NCBI GenBank assembly: GCA_040752975.1
Contig: JBFMHF010000009.1
Coordinates: 1 to 64,000 of the forward strand
Length of the DNA stretch: 64,000 nt
Reading direction: 5' to 3'
Source of the DNA: JADLDB01 sp040752975
GTDB taxonomy: Bacteria > Myxococcota > Myxococcia > Myxococcales > Myxococcaceae
Shown here: positions 11,401 to 19,129 of the stretch, in pieces
Layout of the letters: each line of letters begins with the position of its first letter
Numbering within the stretch: the first letter of the stretch is position 1
Position numbers and translations under genes: made by a program
Notes under the pieces: generated by a model
Database searches by the model: none
What the model was told of the DNA's origin: nothing
The model's input: the letters and a program-made list of their open reading frames with translations, nothing else

Positions 11401-14115
11401 GTCGGGGTTGGTGATCGCGACATCCACCACGCCGGTGGGGCCGGGGGGAGTGGTGGCGGTGGCGATGCCGGCGTTCTGCGTCGCCGCGGCGGAAGCAGAG
11501 AAGCCGCCGAAGAAGACCAGCATGCCCGTCTGGAAGCCGCTGCCCGTCAGCACCGTCTGCGTGCCGCCCGCGGCGAGGCCGTTCGCCGGCGTCACGGAGA
11601 CGAGGATCGGCGAAGCCCCGAGCTGGGAAGGATCGACGTAGGTGAAGCCCTGCAGCAGCTGGCCCGACTGCCCATCGGGGGTGATGACGGTGACGTCCAC
11701 GGGGCCGGCCGTGCCCGCCGGCGCGACCGCGGAGAGCCGGGTGTCATTCATGATCGTCACCCGCGGCGACTGGGCCGAGCCGAACAGCACCCGTGTGCCC
11801 TGCACGAAGTTGGTGCCGATGAGCAGCGCCACCGTGCCGCCGGTGGTGGGGCCGCGCGAGGGCGAGACGGCAGTCAGCGTGGGCGCGTTGCCCAGCTGGA
11901 TGTCCGCGTAGGTGAGGCCGCCCGCCAGCGTCGAGGCCTGGTTGTCGGGGTTGGTGACGGTGACGTCGACGGCGCCCGCCGCGTGCGGAGGCACCGTGAC
12001 GAAGAGGAGCGTGTCGTCGACGAAGCTGGTCGCCACCGGGGAGCCCGCGATGGAGACGGTGGCCCCGGCCAGGAAGCCGCGTCCCGACAGGAGCACCTTG
12101 AGCCCGCCGCCCAGCGGTACGGTGTTGGGCGTCACCGACGAGAGCGTGGGGGGCGACGCGTTGTAGGTGAAGCCGTTGGCGAGCCGGCCGCTCTGCCCGT
12201 CGGGGTTGGTGATCACCACGTCGACCGCCCCCGCCACGTGAGGCTGGAAGGTGCCGCTCACCATGCCCGTGCCCACCATCACGCCGGTGGCCGGCACTCC
12301 CCCGGCGAAGAGGAGCGCGCCCTGCGCGACGTTCTGCGCCGAGACGACGACGTCGGTGGTGTCCGCCGAGCCGCCGCTGTTGGGCGTGACGCTGCTCAGC
12401 ACCGGCGCGGGCCCCAGCGCGGCTGGATCGACGTACACGAAGCCCTGGTTCTGCGTCACCATCTGCCCGTCGACGTTCTGCACGCGCACGTCCACCGGCC
12501 CGGTGACGGAGCTGGGCGGGGTGATGGCCGTCAGCGTGGAGTTGTTGATCACCGTGACGGTGGTGGACTCGCCGGTGCCGAAGAAGACGCGCGCGCCCGA
12601 CGCGAAGCCGCCGCCGGTGATCAGCACGGTGGTGCCGCCCGTCTGCGGGCCGAGCGCCGGAGTGACGGCGGCGATGGAGGGGGTGGGCCCGCGCCGGGAG
12701 GGGTCGAAGTACCAGAAGCCCAGCGGGAGCTTCGCGGTCCGGCCTCCGCCCTGGGTGACGACCACCTCCACGGGGCCGATCATCCCCGCGGGGGTGACGC
12801 ACGAGATGGTGGCGCCGCCGACGACCTGCACGCCGGTGCCCGGTTGTCCGCCGAAGGTGACCTCCGCGCCCGACTCGAAGCCCGAGCCGATCACCGTCAC
12901 ACGGGTGCCGCCCGCGATGGGGCCGAGCTCGGGGGTGACGCGGGCGATGGAGAAGGTGGGCGGCGGAGAGCCTCCCCAGGCCCAGCCATTCTCCAGCGTG
13001 TCTGACTGGCCGTCGGCGTTCTCGACGCGCACGTCGGCGGCGCCGGCGGGCCCGGCCGGGCTGGTGCCGATCAGCGTGCGATCGTCGATGCGGCGCAGGC
13101 CAGAGAGGCTGCGTCCTCCGAAGGTTGCCACCACGCGCTCGGAGAAGTTCCGCCCGTCGATGGTGACCTCGGTGCCGCCGTCCGGAGGGCCGAAGTTGGG
13201 CGTCAGCCGCGACAGCACCGGGCCGCCCACGTAGTAGTTGTAGCCGCGCCGGAGGATGGAGGAGCGCCCGTCGGGGTTGGTGATCGCCACGTCCACCACC
13301 CCGGGTGCCCCGGGCGGCGTGATGCCAGAGGCCACCGTGCCCATCACCGTCACTCCCGACGCGGTGCGCCCGCCGAAGAAGATCAACGCGCCCGGCTTGA
13401 AGCCCGTGCCCGCCAGCGCCACCGACGTCCCTCCCAGCGTCGTCCCCGCCACTGGAGACACGGCCGACAACACCGGAGGCACGCCGTCCTCGCCGGAGAA
13501 AGCGAACGCGTCGACCAGGATCGCCGTCTGCCCATCGGGGTTGGTGACCTCCACGTCGGCCGAGCCCACGTCGCCCGCCGGCAGCGTGCCCGTCAGCGAC
13601 ATCGGATCAGTCACCACCACGTCGGACGCCGGAGAGCGGCCCACGAAGAGGAGCGCGCCGTCCTGGAAGAGGTCGCCCGTCACCATCGCCACCGTGCCGC
13701 CCGACGCGGGGCCGGTGTTGGGCTGAATCCCCGAGAGGCTGGGCGGCCCCGCCGTGGTGGAGTCCTTCTGGTAGTACTCGAAGCCGTCGGTGAAGGTGGT
13801 GCTCTGGCCTTCGCTGGTGACGACGACGTTCACCTTGCCGGCAGCGTTGGGCGGCGTCTCCACCGTCAGCGTGGTGGAGTCCACCACCTTCACCGAGACG
13901 GCCGCGCTGTCGCCGAAGGACACCGTGGTGCCCGCGCGGAAGTTGTTGCCCTTGATGATCGCCACCGTGTGCCCGTCGGTGGGCCCGCGGGAAGGCATCA
14001 CCGCGCCGATGGACGGGGCGTTGGCGCTGCTGCCCGCCCCCGGGCTCTTGTCTCCGCAAGCGGTGACGACGAGCGCCGCGAGAAACGCGAGCGCGAGGAC
14101 GCGAAGGCTACGCAT
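5500..14115 (-). CDS. Giant surface lipoprotein: 18 IPT/TIG repeats, a four-unit unknown repeat module and a C-terminal FG-GAP/VCBS propeller
   Basis: This 2871-residue protein starts at ATG 14115, preceded by a strong GGAGGT ribosome-binding site. The signal peptide ends in a lipobox (VVTACG), so it should be a lipoprotein. I count 12 TIG units of ~83 residues between ~34 and ~1090, each with SVTPxxGPxxGGTxVxIxGxxF and closing with VTNPDGQSxxLxxGFTY. Residues ~1090-1535 hold four ~110-residue repeats of another type (NxGxxxAxVxLxxxDxxGxxxG...IPAxG). Six further TIG units run to ~2065. The rest is an FG-GAP/VCBS region with many calcium-type DxDGDGDxD loops. Such architecture fits a long surface fibre with an adhesive head; no substrate can be named. 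It sits between a MopE-repeat lipoprotein and an OmpA-type anchor. Confidence 0.9.
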   Translation of the reverse strand: MRSLRVLALAFLAALVVTACGDKSPGAGSSANAPSIGAVMPSRGPTDGHTVAIIKGNNFRAGTTVSFGDSAAVSVKVVDSTTLTVETPPNAAGKVNVVVTSEGQSTTFTDGFEYYQKDSTTAGPPSLSGIQPNTGPASGGTVAMVTGDLFQDGALLFVGRSPASDVVVTDPMSLTGTLPAGDVGSADVEVTNPDGQTAILVDAFAFSGEDGVPPVLSAVSPVAGTTLGGTSVALAGTGFKPGALIFFGGRTASGVTVMGTVASGITPPGAPGVVDVAITNPDGRSSILRRGYNYYVGGPVLSRLTPNFGPPDGGTEVTIDGRNFSERVVATFGGRSLSGLRRIDDRTLIGTSPAGPAGAADVRVENADGQSDTLENGWAWGGSPPPTFSIARVTPELGPIAGGTRVTVIGSGFESGAEVTFGGQPGTGVQVVGGATISCVTPAGMIGPVEVVVTQGGGRTAKLPLGFWYFDPSRRGPTPSIAAVTPALGPQTGGTTVLITGGGFASGARVFFGTGESTTVTVINNSTLTAITPPSSVTGPVDVRVQNVDGQMVTQNQGFVYVDPAALGPAPVLSSVTPNSGGSADTTDVVVSAQNVAQGALLFAGGVPATGVMVGTGMVSGTFQPHVAGAVDVVITNPDGQSGRLANGFTYNASPPTLSSVTPNTVPLGGGLKVLLSGRGFLAGATVSIAGSPVATSFVDDTLLFVTVPPHAAGAVDVTVTNPDNQASTLAGGLTYADIQLGNAPTLTAVSPSRGPTTGGTVALLIGTNFVQGTRVLFGSAQSPRVTIMNDTRLSAVAPAGTAGPVDVTVITPDGQSGQLLQGFTYVDPSQLGASPILVSVTPANGLAAGGTQTVLTGSGFQTGMLVFFGGFSASAAATQNAGIATATTPPGPTGVVDVAITNPDGQSAVLQNGFSYTARPELTTIFPAQGPTTGGTNFTLAGSNFAAGARVHFDQAEATNVMVASATVITGTTPAHALGVVDVRVTNPDGQSGTLDGGFTYNPPPSLALARPGAGPVSGGTTIAVTGTGFQANATVSIGGVQATSVRVVSDTLLYAITPAGSTPGAFDVEIVNPDMQTARLVRGFRYDLIDVVAQRATTWPTSFLPVARDDAQYSSDATILNLGPAPVTVTLASFDSAGVQLGSRALTAQIPAFGRTVVPHVLRFIEAATAATGRVASIAVTADGPVTATVTLKDLVSNDESLIHSATPARASSRLLLPYSSSVGAFKTWLAIRNVGTSAATVDITARDATGMQQGRLQAVPIPAGGLYTSDDVLGAMTVPGAVATLEISGANAQLIAVGRTYSNARLGGVLAARPYGDAAPTQTLAWVPDLSTETSAFYLVNTDATGPADATLDLRTSAGQSLGTRQVTVPANGFIQVPDLARTILMRTTPTQTVSNVQVSANRRLLAFTHTLNTLSSDVRLYNARPGGGVRLMLPVADPRTSLQVVNAGVSPANVEMTLRIDAGSVRGVPLKVTIPSKGHFSASLLLSSLGAGASSGWVEVRSTNGMPLVAVAKVGTDSAGNTGDALDLGEVLTVPTVEQIRPNQGPAPGGTMATVTGGYFLPGISFLFGDSPAPRAATAADDTAVVVSPPGTAGTTVSLTAINVDGATHTLTGAFSYVDSSLITTLPSISSVTPAQLSTLGGTPMQINGANFASQARAYVGLAPVTGATQINPGRIDGAGPAGPIGPADVTVTNPDGASVTLNGAVTYVVPPPAISSVTPASGPGVGGTVVRIAGTGFQVGASVGFGPTSSPNVSVLSSTEIDAVTPSGSDGPVAVTVQNPDGQNVTVNNAYTYVAAPTVAQVTPASGSTAGGTQITVTGTFFRPGAVVKVGTNDCLNIQVQAGGTTIVCNTPPGTAGPVVVRVINTDGQSGQLNNSFTYLAPIPPPIVSAVSPSFGPITGGTQVTIQGSNFQAGATVRFGAANSNAVAVISPSAIVATVPGGAAVGPVSVTVTNPDTQFATLANGFTYFTPADLPGIAIVSLTPNEGPPTGGTPVFISGQGFKVGVTVTFGGVASTSVTYLGPSALLAISPPHAAGTVSVTATNSDGANSTLANSFNYNLGVAFLPPPARLPLTNERGYEFAKLFDYDGDGDLDAFLARHQSSCDSDGNDQLWVNDGTGSFTNLPTFPQDARRPSTEALIADFDANGTRDVFLLSDHTSSNISSFYRNQPLGVFTRTDVANIASTAVQIRGGAVGDLDTDGFPDVYVAIAGVNYWYRNNQNGTFTATRNGLPNVNDDSRAVCIADWDRDGDDDIFVVNASNQQANYYLQGPAGTFVLSNTLIPVVGGTGVGCATAEFRPGSGIKDLVVVRDGQIYQYLKNDGTGRFVDEAASLNVHRLPSTPPSLRIGFPNQVGSVGGVVPTDLDLDGDVDLLMNHLDLNPRVQAYINDGTGFFTIGTATRIPSRLDSEEAWAMGDVNSDGRPDMLVPGNGSQPRLLFGGPNGVLQYATMRTIPEQSYCVQDAVHGDFDGDGDEDVFSVSGCRYAIYEAITNQEPASCRTNIAHLWTNDGAGGFTDETATKFPAFPFNGTTVQTADMDGDGDLDLVVGTSGIGATGGSSRDNAIRYFINNGSGIFTDGTYPRIPAIQVFATSIALVDIDKDGFLDIYFATDEYSCSNARHYLLLNTGNGFFFNVSGQLPYAQFPDVLGGCDGFSAWRVASGDFNGDTYVDLYIVGNGRNRMLFNRGGVAPGFYVDVTASNVPNVSAEGRGVVAGDLNNDTFTDLFVCNAGTGGAGVDRVVLGNATGVLADATATNWPGEVQPYPYQAQCSGNTSPVSSPSCDVADLDGDGDLDTVVAGGNYQGQINQRNRLYINTGNAFFSDRTTSSLPYETAYTEKIMIFRANADTKPDLFVGNCGQPYVFLQSP

Positions 14116-14190
14116 GCTCTACCTCCAGAAAGAAACCAGGGCGCGGGTGCTGCTCCGTCCGCTGACGAAACGGACCCCCGGCCGGCACGA

Positions 14191-14222
14191 CCTTTCGATT
14201 GTACGGGAAGCGGGCGCGCTGA
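14191..14222 (-). promoter_or_regulatory. Candidate promoter of the giant TIG-repeat gene
   Basis: On the minus strand a near-consensus -10 box TACAAT lies at 14203-14198. The best -35 candidate is CTGTCA (16-base spacer), with TTGCTG at 19 bases as an alternative. This would give a leader of about 75 bases and an internal promoter within the cluster. It is seen by eye only, and the -35 is weak. Confidence 0.45.
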
Positions 14223-14246
14223 CAGCAACGAAAGATGTCGTGACCG

Positions 14247-16379
14247 CTACGGTCGGCAGATCACCTGACCGTACAGATCGGTATCGGTCCCGCCGCGGTT
14301 GGCCTCGTAGCCCACCTGCAGCACGCCGCCGTCGAGCGAGGCGACGCCTGGCGCGAAGAGGCCGGTGACGCCAGAGGGGGTGTAGTCGCGGCTGGCGCCT
14401 CCGTCGGGAGCGAGGGTGAGGCCGACGAGGCGGGGAGAGGGCAGGCCCTGGGCCCAGAAGGCCGCGCAGCCTCCGGCGACGCTGGCGAGCGCGAGATCGC
14501 TGGACTGGCCGGCGTACACGCTGGCGGAGAGCGGCACGGGCGTGGTGAGGGCGTTGGGCAGCCAGCGCAGGGTGCTCTGCGTGTTTCCCACGCTGCCGAT
14601 CCACGCGCCGAGCGCCTCTCCGGTGGGCGGGTAGAGCGCGACGCGGACGTTGCGGGCCGTCTCCGTCGCGTCCGTCACCTCGCGGACGGGGCCGACGGGC
14701 GTAAGGCCGTTGGTGAAGGCCTGGAAGCGCACCGTGAAGCCCGTCTGGACGATCCACCCCAGCAGAAAGTCGGCGGTGCTGGTGCGACGGACGACGTCGA
14801 CGTCGAAGACGAGGTCGCCTCCCGCGTCGGGCGTGGCCGCCAGCGTCGTGGCCGGCGTCACCGTGTTGCCCGCCCCGTCGTACACGGCCCCCTTGAGCTG
14901 CAGCACCGGCGCCTCGATCCACGCGACCATGATCGGCGAGCTCGACGGCGCGCCGCTGGCGATGCGGGGATCGTTGTAGACATTCACCAGCGACGCGACG
15001 GTGTTGGTCCACGCGCGCGTCCCGGAGTCGGTGAGGCGCGCCACCTTGAGGCGTTGCACGTTGCCCGAGTCCTTCTCCAGCCACGTCACGGCGAAGTCCT
15101 GGCCCACGCGGGTGATGGCCGGGCGGATCGCCTCCGTGGCGGCGGGATCAGACACCTCGATCTCGTTGCCCAGCGGCCGCAGGAGATCATCGAAGCGGCG
15201 GAAGAAGACGCGGGAGGCGCCGGCCCGCTGATCGACGTACACCGCGGCCGAGCCCCCGTTGACCGACGCGGCCAGGCTCAGGTGGTTGGTCGCCGCGCTG
15301 GGGGTGATCACCAGGTTGGCTTCCTTCGAGACGTCGGGGCGGCCGTCGCAGTCGTTGTCGAGGCTGTCGCAGGAGCCCTCCACCTCCTCGTAGCTGTTGC
15401 CGTAGGACGCGCGCGTGCACGGCGCTTCCCCGTTGCCGCCCACGCACGTCCGCCGCGCGCCCGCGCAGACGCCCAGCGTCAGCTCGCACGTCCCGAGGCG
15501 GATGATCCCCCCGTCGGCGAAGCGATCGGTGACGCCGTCGCAGTCGTTGTCCTTCCCGTCGCACAGGGACTCGGTCGGCTCGTAGTCGGCGCCGTAGGAG
15601 ACCTGGGTGCAGGTGGGCTCGAAGGCGCCGGCGACGCAAGCGGGGTACCTCCCAGCACAGACGCCCTGCTGCTTCGTGCAGAGGTTGGGGCCGAATACGT
15701 CTTCGTCCGTCATGCCATCGCAGTCGTTGTCGCGGTTGTCGCAGCTCACCTCGGTGGCCTCGAAGTTGGGCGCCTGGCAGACGCCGGCCATGCCCATGGT
15801 GCAGGCGCGCGAGAAGCCCATGCACACGCCGACGGCCGGGCAGGCGCCTCCGGTGACGCCCTCGTCCGCCGTGCCGTCGCAGTCGTTGTCCTTCCCGTCG
15901 CAGCGCGTCTCGGTGGCCTCGTAGTCGGGGCCGTAGGTGGCGGCGGAGCAGGTGGCCTCGAAGGCGCCGCCGACGCACGCCTTGACGGAGCCGGCGCACA
16001 CGCCCTGGGACTTCTCGCAGGCCGGACCGGCGAGGATCCCGTCGTCCGGCTGATTGTTGCAGTCGTTGTCCTTGCCGTCGCACGTCTCGGTGGCAGGGCC
16101 CGTCGCGCCCTCACAGGCGCCCCACATGCCGTTCACGCAGCGCTGGGTGCCCTGCCTGCACTCGCCGACGGACGAGCCGCAGGCGCGCGAGTCGCCCTCG
16201 GAGCAGCTGCCGCCCATCGGCACTTTGCACAAGCCGCCCTGGCAGACGTACCCCTCCACGCAGGGGTGCCCGGCGTCGAGGTCGCACTGCTTCTCCCCGA
16301 GGTCCGCGATGTTGGGCACGGTACAGGCCGCGCCCCCGACGAGAAGCAAGGACAGGCACCAGGGAAGTCGTGACGTCAT
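14247..16379 (-). CDS. MopE-type Cys-rich repeat lipoprotein with C-terminal beta-propeller-like region
   Basis: The 710-residue protein starts at ATG 16379, overlapping the stop of the preceding gene by four bases (ATGA). The N-terminus is a lipoprotein signal (LSLLLVGGAAC). Residues ~30-375 contain five putative metal-binding MopE motifs of the form CDGKDNDCDG, separated by four units of the form GVCAGxxxACVGGxFEPTC. The C-terminal ~340 residues have no cysteine motif but show repeated strands (AVYVDQRAGASRVFFRRF and similar) resembling a propeller. MopE repeats are known from copper-associated surface proteins of methanotrophs and are frequent in myxobacterial lipoproteins; a role in metal binding or disulfide-stabilised surface display is inferred. 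Same-strand context suggests it works with the giant lipoprotein. Confidence 0.87.
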   Translation of the reverse strand: MTSRLPWCLSLLLVGGAACTVPNIADLGEKQCDLDAGHPCVEGYVCQGGLCKVPMGGSCSEGDSRACGSSVGECRQGTQRCVNGMWGACEGATGPATETCDGKDNDCNNQPDDGILAGPACEKSQGVCAGSVKACVGGAFEATCSAATYGPDYEATETRCDGKDNDCDGTADEGVTGGACPAVGVCMGFSRACTMGMAGVCQAPNFEATEVSCDNRDNDCDGMTDEDVFGPNLCTKQQGVCAGRYPACVAGAFEPTCTQVSYGADYEPTESLCDGKDNDCDGVTDRFADGGIIRLGTCELTLGVCAGARRTCVGGNGEAPCTRASYGNSYEEVEGSCDSLDNDCDGRPDVSKEANLVITPSAATNHLSLAASVNGGSAAVYVDQRAGASRVFFRRFDDLLRPLGNEIEVSDPAATEAIRPAITRVGQDFAVTWLEKDSGNVQRLKVARLTDSGTRAWTNTVASLVNVYNDPRIASGAPSSSPIMVAWIEAPVLQLKGAVYDGAGNTVTPATTLAATPDAGGDLVFDVDVVRRTSTADFLLGWIVQTGFTVRFQAFTNGLTPVGPVREVTDATETARNVRVALYPPTGEALGAWIGSVGNTQSTLRWLPNALTTPVPLSASVYAGQSSDLALASVAGGCAAFWAQGLPSPRLVGLTLAPDGGASRDYTPSGVTGLFAPGVASLDGGVLQVGYEANRGGTDTDLYGQVICRP

Positions 16380-17338
16380 GGCGTGGAGCCCGCAGGGGGC
16401 GGTGGAGACATGCCCGCGGCCCAGGCGATGCCAGAGATGATGGCGCCCAGCGCCAGCGCGCCGGCTGTCCCGTAGAGGATGTTGGCGGTGGTCGCGTTGC
16501 TCCCGGCCTGCTCGAGGAGCCGCTGCGCGTCGTCCTGGTAGATGGCGCTCTTCGCTTCGTCCGACTTCGACTGCGCCTGCAGGCCGAAGTACATGCCCAC
16601 GCCTCCGGCAGCCAGCGCCGCGCCGGTGAAGATCAGCGTCAGCGCCATGGGCACCTTCGACGGCGGCGCAGAGGAAACGGAGACGAGCGGCGACTGCCGA
16701 TCGGGCGGGGTGAGGTTGCTGTCGGCGACGGGGCGATCGAAGGCCAGCACGGCGGCCTGGCGGCGCTCGGCCTCGAGCCGCGCGAGCTCCTTCAGCTTGG
16801 CCTCCGCTTCGGCCAGGAGCCTCGCGGACTCGGCGGCGCGGGCCTCGGCCTCGAGCGTCTTGTGCTCGAGCTCGAGCCGCTGGGCCTCCTGGGCCTTCGC
16901 CTCGGCCACCTTCTTCTTGTTCTCCGCCTCGAGGCGCTCCGTCTCGGCCTGCTTGCGCTCGGCCTCCTGCTTCGCCAGCAGCGGCGCCAGCTCCCTCTTC
17001 ACGCGGGCGCGCATCGCGTCCACCTCGGCCTGCACCTTGGGCGCGACCTTGAGCGGCAGCGGGGCGTCGGGCGTCAGGAGGAGGCCGGCCTTGAAGGCGG
17101 CGCGGGCGTCGTCGAAGCGGTTGAGATCGGCCAGCACCACGCCCTCGCAGAGGTTCACCTTCGCCTGCTCTTCCAGCGTGACGGCGGCCTTGCGCGCGCT
17201 CTGCAGCGTCTCGAGGGCGCGCTCGTACTCGGTGCTCTCGTGGAGGCGCAGCGCGGCGTTGTAGTACTTCTGGAAGTCCGACTCCTCGGCGGCGGCGCCG
17301 GCCGAGAGGAGCAACACCAACGCAACCGTCGCGCGCAT
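16376..17338 (-). CDS. Secreted TPR/coiled-coil protein with two membrane segments
   Basis: The 320-residue product starts at ATG 17338 with a cleavable signal peptide (ATVALVLLLSAGAAAEES). Residues ~20-110 look like tetratricopeptide-type helices (YYNAALRLHESTEYERALE). Residues ~120-215 are a long charged Glu/Ala/Lys/Arg coiled coil. Two hydrophobic segments follow (~230-252 and ~283-305). It is the first gene of the six-gene minus-strand cluster and is translationally coupled to the MopE-repeat gene. The architecture is typical of myxobacterial envelope proteins that scaffold others, and no enzymatic motif is visible. A longer open frame runs upstream to 17998 but is antisense to the next gene. 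Confidence 0.8.
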   Translation of the reverse strand: MRATVALVLLLSAGAAAEESDFQKYYNAALRLHESTEYERALETLQSARKAAVTLEEQAKVNLCEGVVLADLNRFDDARAAFKAGLLLTPDAPLPLKVAPKVQAEVDAMRARVKRELAPLLAKQEAERKQAETERLEAENKKKVAEAKAQEAQRLELEHKTLEAEARAAESARLLAEAEAKLKELARLEAERRQAAVLAFDRPVADSNLTPPDRQSPLVSVSSAPPSKVPMALTLIFTGAALAAGGVGMYFGLQAQSKSDEAKSAIYQDDAQRLLEQAGSNATTANILYGTAGALALGAIISGIAWAAGMSPPPPAGSTP

Positions 17339-17413
17339 GGCCGGGCACTCTACCTCTGTTGAATGGGGCCGTGCGTGGTAAGTCGAAGCGGCCACCCACA
17401 CCGGGAGACTCAC

Positions 17414-17974
17414 ATGCTTCGTCCCGTCCTCCTCCTCGCCCTCGTCTCCACCGTCGCGCTGGCCCAGGGCACCGAAGGCCCCGCCGCTGCGCCCGCTGCC
17501 GCGCCGACGGCCGACTCCGACACGCCCGACGCGAAGGCCGCCAGGGAGCTGGTGACGAAGTACCTCACCGCGGTGAAGGCGAAGAAGTGGGCCGACGCGA
17601 AGAAGTTCCTGCACCCGAAGACGTTGGACGCCATCGCCGAGCGGAAGAAGCGCCTGGGCAAGGAAGATCACCCCATGGCGCCCTGGTTCCATGAGAAGAC
17701 CGACTACTGGCTGAAGGACTTCAAGGTGACGGGCGCGTCGGAGGCCCCGCTGGGCACCATCGTCGTCGAGGCGAGCGAGGACAACTTCCAGGTGCAGGAG
17801 AAGGGCCTGGCCCCGGGGGAGATGGCCACCTACCTCGTCGGGAAGCAGGGCGGGAAGTGGTACGTCGTCGACAAGAAGCGCGGCGAGACCTTCACGAAGG
17901 ACTCGGTGAAGCTGGGCTACAAGGGCTGGTTCGACAAGGTGGAGAAGCCGGCCGAGGAAGGCGCGGCCGAGTAG
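17414..17974 (+). CDS. Secreted hypothetical protein, possible NTF2-like fold
   Basis: The 186-residue protein starts at ATG 17414, with GGGAG upstream; an in-frame earlier codon at 17363 lacks both a ribosome-binding site and a leader-like sequence. The signal peptide is clear (MLRPVLLLALVSTVALAQG) and is followed by an Ala/Pro linker to ~40. The mature part (~45-180) is a single mixed helix/strand domain (ELVTKYLTAVKAKKWADAKK, ending KWYVVDKKRGE) resembling small NTF2/lumazine-binding-like periplasmic domains. That comparison is structural intuition only. It is divergent from the six-gene cluster and convergent with the MoxR gene. Confidence 0.75.
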   Translation: MLRPVLLLALVSTVALAQGTEGPAAAPAAAPTADSDTPDAKAARELVTKYLTAVKAKKWADAKKFLHPKTLDAIAERKKRLGKEDHPMAPWFHEKTDYWLKDFKVTGASEAPLGTIVVEASEDNFQVQEKGLAPGEMATYLVGKQGGKWYVVDKKRGETFTKDSVKLGYKGWFDKVEKPAEEGAAE

Positions 17975-18007
17975 CCAGGTCGGCGGCGCCTGCGCCACCC
18001 CGCTGTG

Positions 18008-18934
18008 TCAGCCGCGGTCCGCCGCCGCGAGCGCATGCACCTGGGGCTGGGCTTTTTCCACGTCGGCCTCGTGCTTCAAGACGAGGTTGAGCGTCTGCCC
18101 GACGAGTTCGGGTGACAGCGCGTCGGCGTTGAGCAGCACCAGCGCCTGCACCCAGTCCAGGGTCTCGCTGATGGACGGCGCCTTCTTGAGCTCCATCGCG
18201 CGCAGGCGCGAGACGGCGGCCACCACCTGCTCGGCCAGCTTCGCCGGCGCCGACGGCAGCCGGGCGCGGACGATGGCCAGCTCGCGCTCCCGCGTGGGGT
18301 AGTCGATGTAGAGGTGCAGGCAGCGGCGCTTGAGCGCGTCCGACAGCTCGCGGGCGTTGTTGCTGGTCAAAACCACCCGCGGCACGTGCCGCGCCTTCAC
18401 CGTACCCAGCTCCGGCACCGTCACCGCGTTCTCCGCCAGCACCTCGAGGAGGAAGGCCTCGAACTCGGGATCGGCCTTGTCGATCTCATCGATGAGGAGG
18501 ACGGTGGGCGCCTCGCTCACCAGCGCCTTCAGCACGGGCCGGGGCAACAGGAAGCGCTCCGAGAAGAAGACGGCGTCGGACGCGGCGACACGATCGGCGG
18601 CCTCCTTCACCGATCCCGCCCCGGCCATCAGCTCGCCGATCTTGTCCTTGAGCAGCTGGGTGTAGAGCAGCTGCTTGGCGTACTCCCACTCGTACAGGGC
18701 CTTGGCCTCGTCGAGGCCCTCGTAGCACTGCAGGCGGATCAGCTCGCGGCCCAGCGCCTGCGCCACCGCGCGGGAAAACTCGGTCTTTCCCACCCCGGCC
18801 GGGCCTTCGATCAACACCGGCTTCTCCAGGCGATCCATGAGGAAGGCCGCGGTGGAGATGGGGCGCGACGGCAGGTACCCCACGGCCTCGAGCCGCCGGC
18901 CCGCGTCGTCCACCGACTGGAACGGGGAAGTCAT
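18008..18934 (-). CDS. MoxR-family AAA+ ATPase
   Basis: The 308-residue protein starts at ATG 18934. Walker A is GPAGVGKT at 44-51 and Walker B is LLIDEID with Asp149-Glu150. Sensor 1 is in VVLTSNNARELSDALKRRC, which also carries the arginine-finger region. Length and motifs match MoxR/CbbQ-type chaperone ATPases, which normally remodel or metallate a partner and are paired with a von Willebrand-A (CoxE-like) protein. No such partner lies next to it: the downstream gene is convergent and upstream is a short membrane ORF on the other strand. Its client is therefore unknown. Confidence 0.92.
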   Translation of the reverse strand: MTSPFQSVDDAGRRLEAVGYLPSRPISTAAFLMDRLEKPVLIEGPAGVGKTEFSRAVAQALGRELIRLQCYEGLDEAKALYEWEYAKQLLYTQLLKDKIGELMAGAGSVKEAADRVAASDAVFFSERFLLPRPVLKALVSEAPTVLLIDEIDKADPEFEAFLLEVLAENAVTVPELGTVKARHVPRVVLTSNNARELSDALKRRCLHLYIDYPTRERELAIVRARLPSAPAKLAEQVVAAVSRLRAMELKKAPSISETLDWVQALVLLNADALSPELVGQTLNLVLKHEADVEKAQPQVHALAAADRG

Positions 18935-19129
18935 GCCCTGACTTGTACCAGCCGGCCGCCCGCGGCCAAAGGAAGGCAATGGAAAACCGTGACGTTCGTG
19001 TCAGGTGAGGCACGGCACAGCGGCCCCCGTGCCACGCAAAATCCCGGAAGCAGCCGCCTCGTCAGCCGCCCAGGTCGGGCACGTCGGGTGCACTTGCACA
19101 AGGAAGTCGGCCGTGGGGGTCAAACGGAC

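Noticed and set aside
6589..13005. A 2138-codon open frame on the plus strand, and similar very long frames at 20058-24233 and 28664-32776
   Set aside because: They are antisense to genes with clear domains, have low-complexity Arg/Gly/Ala/His-rich translations and no recognisable domain. They arise from extreme GC content at third codon positions of the real genes.
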